Notes under the pieces: model-generated | Seen by the model: only the letters and a program-made list of their open reading frames with translations | Told to the model about the DNA's origin: nothing | Databases searched by the model: none | Position numbers and translations under genes: made by a program | Origin: Bermanella sp044597725 | GTDB lineage: Bacteria > Pseudomonadota > Gammaproteobacteria > Pseudomonadales > Oceanobacteraceae | DNA: 64,000 nucleotides | Direction: 5' to 3' | Assembly (NCBI RefSeq): GCF_044597725.1 | Contig: NZ_CP139003.1 | Location: forward strand, 2,108,001-2,172,000 | Shown: positions 27,645-35,948 of the stretch, in pieces | Position numbering within the stretch: the stretch's first letter is position 1 | How the letters are laid out: each line of letters opens with the position of its first letter

Positions 27645-28082
27645 CTACTTACCTTGTGCTAGATGCTTGCATTGCATGAATTCGCTGTGTCGTAAGTGCA
27701 AAAGGTCAGCAATTTTACGTATCATCGAATCTTCTAAAGGGTCAATGGTTTTATCGCTTAGTGCTACGCGCCACAGAGTGGTGATGAGATCGCACTTTTC
27801 ATCAATACTGAATTGCTCGTTAAGTAGGCGTGTAAATTGATGAAGAGATACTGCAACATCAACTTCATTATGTGCTGCCTCAATTAGTTCTTTGCATGAA
27901 GTTTCGCTGATACCGGTATGGGACTGCAAAAGAGGTACCAGAGCATTTTCTTCATCTTGGTCGAGCTTGTGATCGGCCATAGCAACCTCAACTAACAATG
28001 CAGCTACGGCCTTTTCAGGTTGCGGCGCTTGTTGGGCTGGTTGTTCGTTATCAGAGAACCATTCGAGTATCGATTTAAACAT
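27645..28082 (-). CDS. TerB-like tellurite-resistance family protein
   Basis: This is a 145-residue protein with an all-helical TerB domain: an acidic first helix (VEVAMADHKLDQDEENALV) and a second (LWRVALSDKTIDPLEDSMIRKIADLL). The family is linked to metal binding and membrane-stress responses; the role here is unknown. Transaldolase is 3 nt upstream and the Rossmann gene 4 nt downstream, so the three form an operon. Confidence 0.85.
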   Translation of the reverse strand: MFKSILEWFSDNEQPAQQAPQPEKAVAALLVEVAMADHKLDQDEENALVPLLQSHTGISETSCKELIEAAHNEVDVAVSLHQFTRLLNEQFSIDEKCDLITTLWRVALSDKTIDPLEDSMIRKIADLLHLRHSEFMQCKHLAQGK

Positions 28083-28085
28083 AGG

Positions 28086-29042
28086 TTAGCTCGCCTTAGC
28101 CAAAAATTGCTCATTAATAAGGGATTCTAGCTTGCCAATGTCTGCCGCAAAATTGCGTATACCTTCGGCTAACTTTTCTGTTGCCATGGGGTCTTCATTG
28201 AGGTGCCAACGGAATGCAGCCTCACTTAGCTCGTCCCATTTTTCATCGGTACTTGCTTGCGAGGTTTCAAGCTGAACCACTAACGACTCTGATGAGGAAT
28301 GCAGCTCGTCAAGCAGAGCAGGTGATATGGTAAGTTTGTCGCACCCGGCAAGAGCTTTTATTTCCCCTGTATTGCGAAAGCTTGCGCCCATTACTATTGT
28401 GTCGTAACCATGGTGTTTGTAATAGCGGTATATGCGTGTTACCGACCGAACCCCTGGGTCTTCAAGATCAGGATAGCTATCACGTCCTTCAGCTTTTTTG
28501 TACCAATCTAATATGCGGCCAACAAATGGACTAATAAGTGTTGCCTTAGCTTGGGCGCAGGCAACCGCTTGAGGAAAGCTAAATAGTAAGGTGAGGTTAC
28601 AATGAATGCCTTCTTCTTCAAGAACTCTTGCTGCTTGAATGCCTTCCCAGGTGGATGCGATTTTTATCAAGATTCGATCGCGGGCAATGCCTATATCTTC
28701 GTAAAGTGATATAAGCTTTCTTGCTTTTTCGACAGTTGCAACTGTGTCAAAAGACAGTCTGGCGTCCACTTCGGTAGAAACATAACCAGGTACAACATTG
28801 AGTATTTCTGCACCTATACGGACCGATATTAAATCCAGTGTGTTTACTAGAATATCGCCAGCTTGCTGCTTTGCCTGTGCGACACAGTCTGCTATTAACG
28901 TCTGATACTGGGGAAGTTGAGCAGCTTTATAGATAAGCGAAGGATTGGTGGTTGCATCTTGGGGCACGTGTTGCTTAATTGCCTCAATGTCACCAGTGTC
29001 TGCAACGACAGATGTTACTTGTTTTAATTGTTCTAATGTACT
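28086..29042 (-). CDS. tal: Transaldolase
   Basis: This is a 318-residue class I transaldolase. It has the DATTNPSLI motif, the Schiff-base lysine in RILIKIAST (Lys127), and FVGRILDWYKK. It links the pentose phosphate pathway and glycolysis by moving a dihydroxyacetone unit. The frame continues to 29096, but MSTLEQLKQVTSVVADTGD at 29042 is the standard start. Confidence 0.96.
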   Translation of the reverse strand, partial: STLEQLKQVTSVVADTGDIEAIKQHVPQDATTNPSLIYKAAQLPQYQTLIADCVAQAKQQAGDILVNTLDLISVRIGAEILNVVPGYVSTEVDARLSFDTVATVEKARKLISLYEDIGIARDRILIKIASTWEGIQAARVLEEEGIHCNLTLLFSFPQAVACAQAKATLISPFVGRILDWYKKAEGRDSYPDLEDPGVRSVTRIYRYYKHHGYDTIVMGASFRNTGEIKALAGCDKLTISPALLDELHSSSESLVVQLETSQASTDEKWDELSEAAFRWHLNEDPMATEKLAEGIRNFAADIGKLESLINEQFLAKAS

Positions 29043-29126
29043 CATGTCAACACTTCCATATATATGTCGCTTTACTTTGTCGTATATTGCCCGCACTTGT
29101 CAAATCAGGCTGGGGCTGTACGTGTT

Positions 29127-30152
29127 TCAAACAGCATCGGGTAGCAAACTCAATGCATGCTCTATGGTGTCGATACCTGCACTTGGTTTAAAGGCTTGCT
29201 CACTGAGGTGGCGTCTAAATAATCGACTGCCAGGCTCACCATTAAATAGCCCAAGTATATGGCGAGTAATGTACGATAACTTCAGGCCCTGACTTAAGTG
29301 ATTTTCGATATGCGGGTATAGCTTGCGTATACAGTCTTTTTTATTGCTAAGGTTGGCCTCGCCACCATAATAGAGTTCATCCACATCTAATAGTACCGTG
29401 GGGTTGTGGTATGCCTCGCGTCCCAGCATGACGCCGTCGGCCCAGCTTAGGTGATGGTTTATTTCTTCGTGGGTTTTAATTCCTCCATTCAGAATTATTT
29501 CTAAGTCTGGGAAGTCGGTTTTTATTTGCTTAACCACATCGTATTTTAGCGGCGGAATTTCGCGATTTTCTTTAGGGGATAAACCATCGAGAATGGCTTT
29601 TCGCGCATGAATGATAAATGTTTTGCATCCGGTGTCCCGAATTGTACCGACAAAATCAGAAAGTTCTGCGTAGCTATCTTGATCATCTATACCAATACGA
29701 TGTTTGATGGTTACTGGAATATCTGCAGCGTCTTGCATGGCTTTGATGCCATCGGCAACCAATTGCGGATGACCCATTAGGCATGCACCAATTAAGTTAT
29801 TTTGTACTCGATCGGAAGGGCAGCCCACGTTGAGGTTAACTTCATCATATCCGAAATCCTGTGCGATTTTTGCGCACTGCGCCAGCTCTTGGCTATTGCT
29901 GCCACCTAGCTGAAGAGCAACAGGATGCTCTTCCTCGTAGAAATGAATAAACCTCTCAGGCCCGCCCTTGCCATGAATAAGCGCCCCAGTGGTGACCATC
30001 TCGGTATAGAGGAATGCATGTTGGCTGAGTTGTCGCCAAAACATTCTGCAGTGCCGGTCGGACCAATCCATCATAGGAGCAGTGCAGAAACGGCGAGGGC
30101 TGATTCCATGCGATGTGCGAGTGTTTGCGGGGCTTTCAGCGTTTTCTTGCAT
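29127..30152 (-). CDS. dusA: tRNA-dihydrouridine synthase A; prophage insertion site
   Basis: This is a 341-residue FMN enzyme with the DusA N-terminal motif FCTAPMMDWSDRHCR, the catalytic cysteine in NVGCPSDRVQ, and IIHARKAILDGLSPKEN. It reduces uridines in the tRNA D-loop. The gene looks intact, although its 5' end touches a prophage whose integrase gene starts 136 bp away. Integrases of many genomic islands target the 5' end of dusA, so the first codons or leader may lie in the attachment site. Confidence 0.95.
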   Translation of the reverse strand: MQENAESPANTRTSHGISPRRFCTAPMMDWSDRHCRMFWRQLSQHAFLYTEMVTTGALIHGKGGPERFIHFYEEEHPVALQLGGSNSQELAQCAKIAQDFGYDEVNLNVGCPSDRVQNNLIGACLMGHPQLVADGIKAMQDAADIPVTIKHRIGIDDQDSYAELSDFVGTIRDTGCKTFIIHARKAILDGLSPKENREIPPLKYDVVKQIKTDFPDLEIILNGGIKTHEEINHHLSWADGVMLGREAYHNPTVLLDVDELYYGGEANLSNKKDCIRKLYPHIENHLSQGLKLSYITRHILGLFNGEPGSRLFRRHLSEQAFKPSAGIDTIEHALSLLPDAV

Positions 30153-30204
30153 TGTACCTAACTAGCCTAAAGTCGTTTAAAATCGTCTATTTTCAATAAG
30201 TAGG

Positions 30205-30262
30205 GGTGACAATAAGGTGACAAAAACATATAGTTTGCTTTGTCACCTCTATTTTTGTCACC
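30205..30262. repeat. Four GGTGACAA sites between dusA and int
   Basis: GGTGACAA occurs at 30205-30212 and 30216-30223, and inverted (TTGTCACC) at 30240-30247 and 30255-30262. The two pairs face each other, with starts 11 and 15 bp apart within the pairs. Position at the element end and before int suggests arm-type sites for the integrase or an excisionase, or an int operator. This is inferred. Confidence 0.6.
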
Positions 30263-30287
30263 TCTCGAAAGATGGCGCGATTATAAC

Positions 30288-31469
30288 ATGGCCACATATA
30301 GAAAACGCGCAAAAGCTGATGGAAGTTTTTCGCATACCGCATATATCCGTATCCGTAAGGGTAAAGATGTCGTTTATACAGAGTCTCGAACCTTCTCTAA
30401 AGAAGCGCTCGCAAAGAGCTGGGCGCGCAAGCGAGAATCAGAATTAGAAGATCCAGATGAGTTAGCCGCCGCTATTGCTAAAAAGCAAAGCGGTGTCGAT
30501 GCTAAAGGCATGCTGTTTGGCCAGTTGATCGACCAATACATAAAAGTGGTCAAACCACTCAAGCCTTGGGGGTCTACCAAAGAAAACGTCTTACAGATGA
30601 TCAAGCGTTATCCTATCTCTCAATTACCTGCCGAAGCGTTAACCACAAAACAAATCGTAGATTATGTGGTGCAGCGCTCTAAAGAATCTTCCCCTCAAAC
30701 CGCAAATCAAGACTACATGTATATAAGGCAAGTACTCGGTGTTGCTGAAGACCTGCTTGGTGTAAATGTTGATTTCTCTGCCATTGAAAAAGCCCAGCGA
30801 ACGCTATCCAAGATTGGCGCCATAGCCAAAAGCAAAGAGCGTGATCGCAGACCAGGTATTGATGAGTTATCTGATATTGTTTCGCTGGCCTACCGTAAGC
30901 GTCATTCGAACTACTTTAAGCCTGGCAATATCATGCTAGATAAAGTGATTGTGTTTGCCATGTTCTCTGGCCGTCGAGCGTCTGAGATCACTCGTATTAC
31001 CCGTTCTGATACAGATTATGAGCGGCAAGAAGTGTTGGTGCGCGATATGAAGCACCCCGGGCAAAAGCAGGGTAACGATGTTTGGTGCTATGTGCCCGAT
31101 GAAGCATGGCAGGTAATGCTGTCTATGCCTAAAGCAAAAGATGATGATCGCTGGTTTCCGTACAATGCTAGAAGCGTGGGGGATTACTTTCAGCGAGTTA
31201 AAAAAGAGGCGGGGCATCACCAGCTGTTTGATGGCAAGGAAGAGGACCCAGATAACCCCAATTTACGCTTCCACGACTTGAGGCATGAATGCACAAGCTG
31301 GCTATTTGAGAAGAATGGTTTAAAAGATGAGCGGTGGGATGTACCAAGGGTGGCCTTGGTTACTGGGCATCAAAACTGGAATTCATTAAAGAGATATGCA
31401 AACCTGCGACACACAAAGCCCATTGATCGATGGGCTGAGTGGGAATGGACAGGCAAGGTGCTGGATTGA
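30288..31469 (+). CDS. int: Tyrosine recombinase (dusA-type phage integrase)
   Basis: This is a 393-residue integrase. The N-terminal part is an Arm-binding domain (MATYRKRAKADGSFSHTAY). The catalytic residues are all visible: Arg230 (SGRRASEI), His329 and Arg332 (HDLRH), His361 (TGHQ) and Tyr370 (KRYANL). It catalyses insertion and excision of the prophage. The ATG at 30288 is preferred over an earlier open frame starting at 30240, because it lies just after the repeated sites and gives a normal integrase start. Its place beside the dusA 5' end fits the DusA-associated integrase group. Confidence 0.95.
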   Translation: MATYRKRAKADGSFSHTAYIRIRKGKDVVYTESRTFSKEALAKSWARKRESELEDPDELAAAIAKKQSGVDAKGMLFGQLIDQYIKVVKPLKPWGSTKENVLQMIKRYPISQLPAEALTTKQIVDYVVQRSKESSPQTANQDYMYIRQVLGVAEDLLGVNVDFSAIEKAQRTLSKIGAIAKSKERDRRPGIDELSDIVSLAYRKRHSNYFKPGNIMLDKVIVFAMFSGRRASEITRITRSDTDYERQEVLVRDMKHPGQKQGNDVWCYVPDEAWQVMLSMPKAKDDDRWFPYNARSVGDYFQRVKKEAGHHQLFDGKEEDPDNPNLRFHDLRHECTSWLFEKNGLKDERWDVPRVALVTGHQNWNSLKRYANLRHTKPIDRWAEWEWTGKVLD

Positions 31470-31483
31470 TGTGCTTTGCGTTT

Positions 31484-32125
31484 TCATGAAAAACCGTCTT
31501 TCAATACTTGATTGATATTGCTTTCGATAACCTCAAAATCGATTACCCAAACCCATTGATTGCGTTCCCAGCTGCCAGGATAGATAGCTTGCCATGCATG
31601 CCTAAAGTTAGTTCTCGCGCCGATGGCAAAGCCTTGGCCCTCAGCGGGTGGCAACTTAAAACCTTCGGCACAGGCATCTTCCGTGGAGATGTCTTGCACT
31701 TGCTCCAAGCGAACCTGTAAGACTCTTAGAGTTAAGCGGCTAGCCGACTGCGGCATGTGAATTGAGGGCTTCCACTTTGAATCACAATTATTGTGACTAG
31801 CGCGATACCGTGGTTCGTTATGACTGGGGCATTCACAGGGGGCTTCGCAACCGCATTCATCATACCTGTTAAATAAACGAAAAGTCTCTCGCACCCAAAT
31901 TAAATCATTTGGTTTGCATGGTGGTTTCGCGTAGTGGGTTTCGAGGTTTTTTGATTTCCAGCTTGCGCATCCCTCGTGTTTTCTGTTTGACGATTCAATC
32001 ATCCATCCATGCCATTCGTAATCTGATGGCGGTTGTGGTTTTACGGGTCGTCTAGTCTGAGTCTTGCAACCAGATAGCAGCGCTCGAACCATGTCTTTAT
32101 TAAAAATCATTGGATGTGTTTTCAT
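31484..32125 (-). CDS. Phage ASCH-like 'morphogenetic' protein
   Basis: This is a 213-residue protein starting MKTHPMIFNKDMVRALLSG with KTQTRRPVKP, then a cysteine-rich insert (CGCEAPCECPSH) and NDLIWVRETFR. This pattern is common in lambdoid prophages, is annotated as a morphogenetic protein, and resembles ASCH RNA-binding domains. The function is unsettled. It is the last gene of the leftward early operon and converges on int. Its ATG overlaps the stop of the upstream PrtN-like gene. Confidence 0.75.
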   Translation of the reverse strand: MKTHPMIFNKDMVRALLSGCKTQTRRPVKPQPPSDYEWHGWMIESSNRKHEGCASWKSKNLETHYAKPPCKPNDLIWVRETFRLFNRYDECGCEAPCECPSHNEPRYRASHNNCDSKWKPSIHMPQSASRLTLRVLQVRLEQVQDISTEDACAEGFKLPPAEGQGFAIGARTNFRHAWQAIYPGSWERNQWVWVIDFEVIESNINQVLKDGFS

Positions 32126-32379
32126 GAATTGCTCCTTACAAACTCATCATTGGCGGCCTTGCGCTTGGTATCAATCAAGTTAGCTAAGTCCTGAACATGA
32201 CAGTGCCATGGGCACTTATTGCTGCCAGTGGCTTTAAAAAAGGCTATTGGTAGCTCATTCTTAGCAGCCATGCGCTTGGCCTTGTTGATATCGTTTAAAC
32301 CGAAATATCGTGGTGCTACCTCTTCAAGCGATAGCGTGGTCTTTTCAAATTCGGCCATTAAAAGAAATACGGTGTTCAT
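32122..32379 (-). CDS. PrtN-family pyocin activator homologue
   Basis: This is an 85-residue protein that begins MNTVFLLMAEFEKTTLSLEEV and contains PRYFGLNDINKAKRMA and HVQDLANLIDTKR, the pattern of the pyocin activator PrtN. In Pseudomonas aeruginosa PrtN activates pyocin genes upon DNA damage. In many prophages homologues lie in the early operon and their targets are unknown. It overlaps the next gene by 4 nt. Confidence 0.75.
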   Translation of the reverse strand: MNTVFLLMAEFEKTTLSLEEVAPRYFGLNDINKAKRMAAKNELPIAFFKATGSNKCPWHCHVQDLANLIDTKRKAANDEFVRSNS

Positions 32380-32392
32380 TACATAAAGCCTC

Positions 32393-32656
32393 TCAATTAT
32401 TTTTAGCTCGTGTTAATTTTCCGGGTAAATCAAGTCCGCAATTAGCATAGTGTCCAGTACCGCATTTACGGCAAAAGCAAAATACTCTCTTGGTGACATG
32501 ATCGCTTTCGTAAAAGTTGAAATACCATTTTTCCCAATCAGAAAAGTTTCCTGTGCTTGGTTTTGTTGGCGGTCTAATTCCAGTTGGAGCGATGTCTTCG
32601 ATGTTAAATTCATGGGAGCAATATGCTCTTAAGAGTTTCTTAATTAGATTGGCCAT
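32393..32656 (-). CDS. Small hypothetical phage protein with a CxxC motif
   Basis: The 87 residues include WEKWYFNFYESDHV, then VFCFCRKCGTGHYANCG, a likely metal-binding cysteine cluster. No family is recognised. It starts inside the 3' end of the upstream 50-codon gene (17-nt overlap), suggesting coupling within the leftward early operon. Confidence 0.55.
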   Translation of the reverse strand: MANLIKKLLRAYCSHEFNIEDIAPTGIRPPTKPSTGNFSDWEKWYFNFYESDHVTKRVFCFCRKCGTGHYANCGLDLPGKLTRAKNN

Positions 32657-32792
32657 AGGCAGATTCCCAATCCTTTAGCAGTGCTTGCGTTGCTGGCATT
32701 GGGTTACTGCATCCAGCCTCTTCAGCATCTGCGATAATGTCGCGTAGTTCTTGAGCCATTTGCTCGGCAATTTCAAAAAGTTGTTCTGGCAT
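32640..32792 (-). CDS. Very small phage protein (50 aa)
   Basis: The 50 codons start MPEQLFEIAEQMAQELRDII and end KDWESAYGQSN; the protein is acidic and helical. A strong AAAGGAACC ribosome-binding site sits 4 nt before the ATG, which supports reality. It overlaps the next gene in the operon by 17 nt. No family is known to me. Confidence 0.6.
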   Translation of the reverse strand: MPEQLFEIAEQMAQELRDIIADAEEAGCSNPMPATQALLKDWESAYGQSN

Positions 32793-32808
32793 ATAGGTTC
32801 CTTTTTTG

Positions 32809-33261
32809 TTATTGCGCCAAATGCTTTACTGCTAAAGCGTAGATTTCTTTGATAGTTGACCAGTCGACTGGAGTTTTTTGTAAAAAAATCCCACGACCTT
32901 CGCATATTTCGCATTCAAGCATTTCTTCTGTATCTTCATGCCCTAGGCCATCGCACTCAATGCATTCGTTTTGTGTTTCTATTGAGAATTCACTCATGAA
33001 AAGAGCCTTGGCCCCATTTTCTGCTGTTAACTCCCGTGGCATTATTATCTGGTCTTGTGTGTTCTGAGCTTGTTTCGTAGTCAGAATGTCAGGGACTATT
33101 TTGGCAACATGCTCGTCCTTGTCCTTGGTAATACAAACCTGAATCTGTAAGTTCTCATCCTCATGTATTGCGAAGGCAGAATTTTCAATAAATTCATTTT
33201 GTTTTAAATCCAGAAGATCTTTTTGGATTTCCGCTATGAGCTTTTTTGGATTAATGTGCAT
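32809..33261 (-). CDS. Hypothetical phage protein with DnaJ-like zinc finger
   Basis: This is a 150-residue protein whose C-terminal half has paired CxxC-x-G-x-G motifs (CIECDGLGH and CEICEGRGI), as in the DnaJ cysteine-rich domain. The rest is unassigned. It starts after AAGGAACCACC, a ribosome-binding module shared by several genes of this prophage. A nucleic-acid or protein-binding role is inferred from the finger only. Confidence 0.6.
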   Translation of the reverse strand: MHINPKKLIAEIQKDLLDLKQNEFIENSAFAIHEDENLQIQVCITKDKDEHVAKIVPDILTTKQAQNTQDQIIMPRELTAENGAKALFMSEFSIETQNECIECDGLGHEDTEEMLECEICEGRGIFLQKTPVDWSTIKEIYALAVKHLAQ

Positions 33262-33323
33262 GGTGGTTCCTTATGTCTGATTTCATAACTCTTCGATAAT
33301 GGGGTGAGCCCATTATCTGGCTG

Positions 33324-33548
33324 TTATAACCCTAATTCTTTAAGCCGACCTTTTTCCATGCCTTCAGCTATCTCCATTTCTTCATCAGTAAATCCTAATA
33401 CTCTGCCAACATCCCACTGACTAGGCCATGTGTCATTTTCTTCGTTGTAGTGGTCATCGACCAGGTTATCCCAATAAGGGTCATCATGGTCTACAGCCTT
33501 AAAAAATATCTTTATTGCTTCTTGTCGGTTTATAACAATCTGACTCAT
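33324..33548 (-). CDS. Small acidic hypothetical phage protein
   Basis: The 74 residues are rich in Asp and Glu (DHDDPYWDNLVDDHYNEENDTW) and end in a charged helix. No family is recognised. Strong acidity is seen in DNA mimics, but nothing else supports that here. It has normal operon placement. Confidence 0.5.
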   Translation of the reverse strand: MSQIVINRQEAIKIFFKAVDHDDPYWDNLVDDHYNEENDTWPSQWDVGRVLGFTDEEMEIAEGMEKGRLKELGL

Positions 33549-33623
33549 TACGCTTTACTCCATTCGCAAATTAACATTAGGGTTATTTACTCTGTATTGC
33601 CGCCTTTACTTCTTTATCTGTTT

Positions 33624-33680
33624 TCAGCGTGCTTTCCATTTTATATTTTCTTGCCAGTGATGCTTGAGTAGATCTTTCAT
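33624..33680 (-). CDS. Possible mini-ORF (18 aa) with strong ribosome-binding site
   Basis: An ATG with AAAAGGAAACACC upstream opens only 18 codons (MKDLLKHHWQENIKWKAR). It may be a remnant, a leader peptide or a genuine microprotein. It is the only candidate in the 190-bp gap between neighbouring genes. Confidence 0.25.
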   Translation of the reverse strand: MKDLLKHHWQENIKWKAR

Positions 33681-33740
33681 GGTGTTTCCTTTTTATTTGT
33701 TCATAACACAACGACAATGGATGGGCCCATTATCTCTTTA

Positions 33741-33902
33741 TTATTTGGAAGTTTTCTTCCGCATGTGCTCGCACTTCTTATTGCCATGCGCGCCACAGCC
33801 ACCACTAATTTTTACATGAGGGCAGATTCCGAAAAGCGTTTTCCTTCCGTGTCGAAGTTTTCCTAGAGCGCCATCAACTGCACAATCTTTTGTAATTTTC
33901 AT
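33741..33902 (-). CDS. Small basic cysteine/histidine-rich phage protein (53 aa)
   Basis: The 53 codons contain CPHVKISGGCGAHGNKKCEH, a likely zinc-binding cluster, in a very basic context (KLRHGRKTLF, MRKKTSK). A TTTGGAG ribosome-binding site precedes the ATG. No family is recognised. It is likely a nucleic-acid-binding microprotein, by composition only. Confidence 0.5.
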   Translation of the reverse strand: MKITKDCAVDGALGKLRHGRKTLFGICPHVKISGGCGAHGNKKCEHMRKKTSK

Positions 33903-33965
33903 AAAACTCCAAATAAAAAGTATTTAAATTCGGACATCACTACCGCTACGCCCGTTAGTTTTTGG

Positions 33966-34832
33966 TTATTTCCTCGGCTCTTCGAAAACACTAAACGAGG
34001 CGCTTCCTGATCTCAGAGCTTTTCCCATTTCTTGGCGAGAATTAAATTCGATTACAATGGCGTCTTTGCATGGGGATGGTTCATCGTCATGACCAATCGA
34101 AGCCAATATCTCGTCACCGGCTATTACCACATTGCCTGTTTTCTCTTCTGGCAGCCCTCGGCCGCAGATCGTGGTTTTGTCGATTGGGCAATTGCATGTT
34201 GGGTAATTACAGTATTCAATTGATGACTCAAGTTGCTTGTTACTTGCCTCAGTCACTTCACCACGGGCAATAAACTTGAGTAGGTCTAGCGTTGCATGGC
34301 AATCAACGATGGCGCGGTGTGCGCTGCCTTGGAATTTAATTCCTGCGATCTCGCAGCATTTAGCAAGTGATAGACGCTTGAATTTTGATTGGCCTTTATC
34401 CCACTCAAGATGCTCGTGGAAGTGGCGGTTTGCCAGTTCCATAATATCGATGCTCTGATGCTTTACCGGTTTGCTCAGGCCGTGCGCGGTGCATGTTTGC
34501 TGTAGCATGCGCTCGTCAAAGATAGCGTTGTACATACCTACGGGACGGGTTTCTAAAATGGCATTAACAACTGGCATGATGGTGCTCCAAGGTTGTCCAT
34601 GTTCTTCTAGTGTCTCTTCTGTTAGGCCGTGAACCTTTAGCGCGAACTCATTGCTCGCCTTGGTTGCTTGAACCAGTTTGTTGAGAAGGGTTCTGCCTGA
34701 TGTGTCGATGATTGCGATCTCAATAATCTGATCATCAGTGTCTAGGCCAGTTGTCTCAGTATCCAAAATGACTAAACCGTTGCTATCCAGTCCTTGTACA
34801 ATTAGATCTTGCGCTATTTTCTTAGTGTCCAT
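33966..34832 (-). CDS. DnaQ-like DEDDh 3'-5' exonuclease
   Basis: This is a 288-residue protein with an N-terminal exonuclease domain. ExoI is LDTETTGLDTDD, ExoII lies around GMYNAIFDERML, and ExoIII is HRAIVDCHATLDLL with the DEDDh histidine. The C-terminal 90 residues include a CNYPTCNCPIDKTTICGRG cysteine cluster absent from plain epsilon subunits. It may act in phage recombination or degradation of host DNA ends. Confidence 0.88.
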   Translation of the reverse strand: MDTKKIAQDLIVQGLDSNGLVILDTETTGLDTDDQIIEIAIIDTSGRTLLNKLVQATKASNEFALKVHGLTEETLEEHGQPWSTIMPVVNAILETRPVGMYNAIFDERMLQQTCTAHGLSKPVKHQSIDIMELANRHFHEHLEWDKGQSKFKRLSLAKCCEIAGIKFQGSAHRAIVDCHATLDLLKFIARGEVTEASNKQLESSIEYCNYPTCNCPIDKTTICGRGLPEEKTGNVVIAGDEILASIGHDDEPSPCKDAIVIEFNSRQEMGKALRSGSASFSVFEEPRK

Positions 34833-34841
34833 GTTGTTTCC

Positions 34842-35021
34842 TTAGTGCTCGTTTTCTTCTGCGATTTGTTGGCGTTTGTCTTCTTCGTACTGATCCCAGT
34901 CCGTTTCTTCTTCGGTTTTTATGCAGTCGCTGCACATAGCGAAGCCATAGTAGTTTTTGAGTTTCTTTTCTTCATCCAGGCACACATAGCAGCGACTAAA
35001 GTCAATTAGATTTTTTCTCAT
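34842..35021 (-). CDS. Small zinc-ribbon phage protein (59 aa)
   Basis: The 59 codons hold two CxxC pairs (RCYVCLDEEKK and AMCSDCIKTEEE), a compact zinc ribbon, then an acidic tail. The start codon overlaps the stop of the upstream membrane-protein gene by 4 nt, so it is translated in the operon. Confidence 0.6.
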   Translation of the reverse strand: MRKNLIDFSRCYVCLDEEKKLKNYYGFAMCSDCIKTEEETDWDQYEEDKRQQIAEENEH

Positions 35022-35899
35022 GCCGCTACCTCGTATCGATTGCCATTTCGAACTAATACATTTTCTTCAACCAATCGATCAAATAGATCTTTTGCGGTTT
35101 GGTGGCGTATACGCTTGCTTGTAATGATATTTCTAATAGCTGGCTTGGATGTCCATAAGCCTGACTGAATTTCACTGGCAAGTTGCTGATAAAGTTCCTC
35201 TGTGTCCTGAGGCCGCGCAGCGTTCGAAGTAGGTATTTTGTTCTCTGCTGTTTTTGTGTATGGGGTCTTCAAACTTATGAGAGCAAAGCAGGCCATTGGG
35301 CACCCATCTACGAGTACAGCCAATACTGTCCATAATGCGTAGCGGCTTTCTCCTAAATCGGTAGCCAGTGCGGTGCCGGTAGTCTGTTTGCTGCCAGTTG
35401 GTTTTTTATTGATAAGAGCTTGGCGTTGTTGGTCAAGACGATCTGCTTTGCTAAGTAGTCTGTTTGCCCGTTGGCGGTAGTTGTTTTCTCTGTCTGTTTT
35501 TGCTAGCTCGGTCAATTCATTGATTCGCGTGGTTAAGCTATCTATGCGAATTTGGTTGTGCTTGTACTCTTGGCTACTGGTGATGTCGCTAGTTGTTTGG
35601 TTTTGAAAGCGGCTTTCTAAAAAGCCTATGGTGGCCATAATGCTGCTAATGGTTAGGGCGGCTTCTAATACGATTATGGTGATAAACATGAACCATTTTT
35701 TAAACTCAAATAAACGTATGGTAACCGGCACAAATACATAAGACGCCGCAACGAATGCACATGAAGTAATTGCCAGTAAGATTGAGTCAAATAAGTTGTT
35801 ACTAAAGCTTGTCCAGAGTAGGGCGCTGCACACTAAGCTAATCAAAGCGCATGTCATGCCCAGGATGAATAATGAAAATTTGATTGGTTGTGTAAGCAT
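35018..35899 (-). CDS. Unrecognised four-helix membrane protein with coiled coil and C-terminal winged-helix-like region
   Basis: From the ATG at 35899 (AAGGAACCACAACC upstream) the 293 residues carry three hydrophobic segments near the N-terminus (FSLFILGMTCALISL, ILLAITSCAFVAASY, FMFITIIVLEAALTI). A long charged coiled coil with Gln/Arg follows, then another hydrophobic segment (ALWTVLAVLVDG). The C-terminal helical region (KPAIRNIITSKRIRHQTAKD, NVLVRNGNRYEV) resembles a winged helix. I cannot name a family. A membrane-tethered DNA-binding protein is inferred from layout. Confidence 0.6.
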   Translation of the reverse strand: MLTQPIKFSLFILGMTCALISLVCSALLWTSFSNNLFDSILLAITSCAFVAASYVFVPVTIRLFEFKKWFMFITIIVLEAALTISSIMATIGFLESRFQNQTTSDITSSQEYKHNQIRIDSLTTRINELTELAKTDRENNYRQRANRLLSKADRLDQQRQALINKKPTGSKQTTGTALATDLGESRYALWTVLAVLVDGCPMACFALISLKTPYTKTAENKIPTSNAARPQDTEELYQQLASEIQSGLWTSKPAIRNIITSKRIRHQTAKDLFDRLVEENVLVRNGNRYEVAA

Positions 35900-35948
35900 G
35901 GTTGTGGTTCCTTGTGAATAGCCCTGCCAGGTAGGCAGGGCGTATTGT

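Noticed and set aside
28945..29292. Plus-strand frame opposite transaldolase and dusA ends
   Set aside because: Antisense to two conserved genes.
32675..32914. Minus-strand frame overlapping the DnaJ-like finger gene
   Set aside because: It conflicts with two better-supported genes (32640-32792 and 32809-33261) that have strong ribosome-binding sites.
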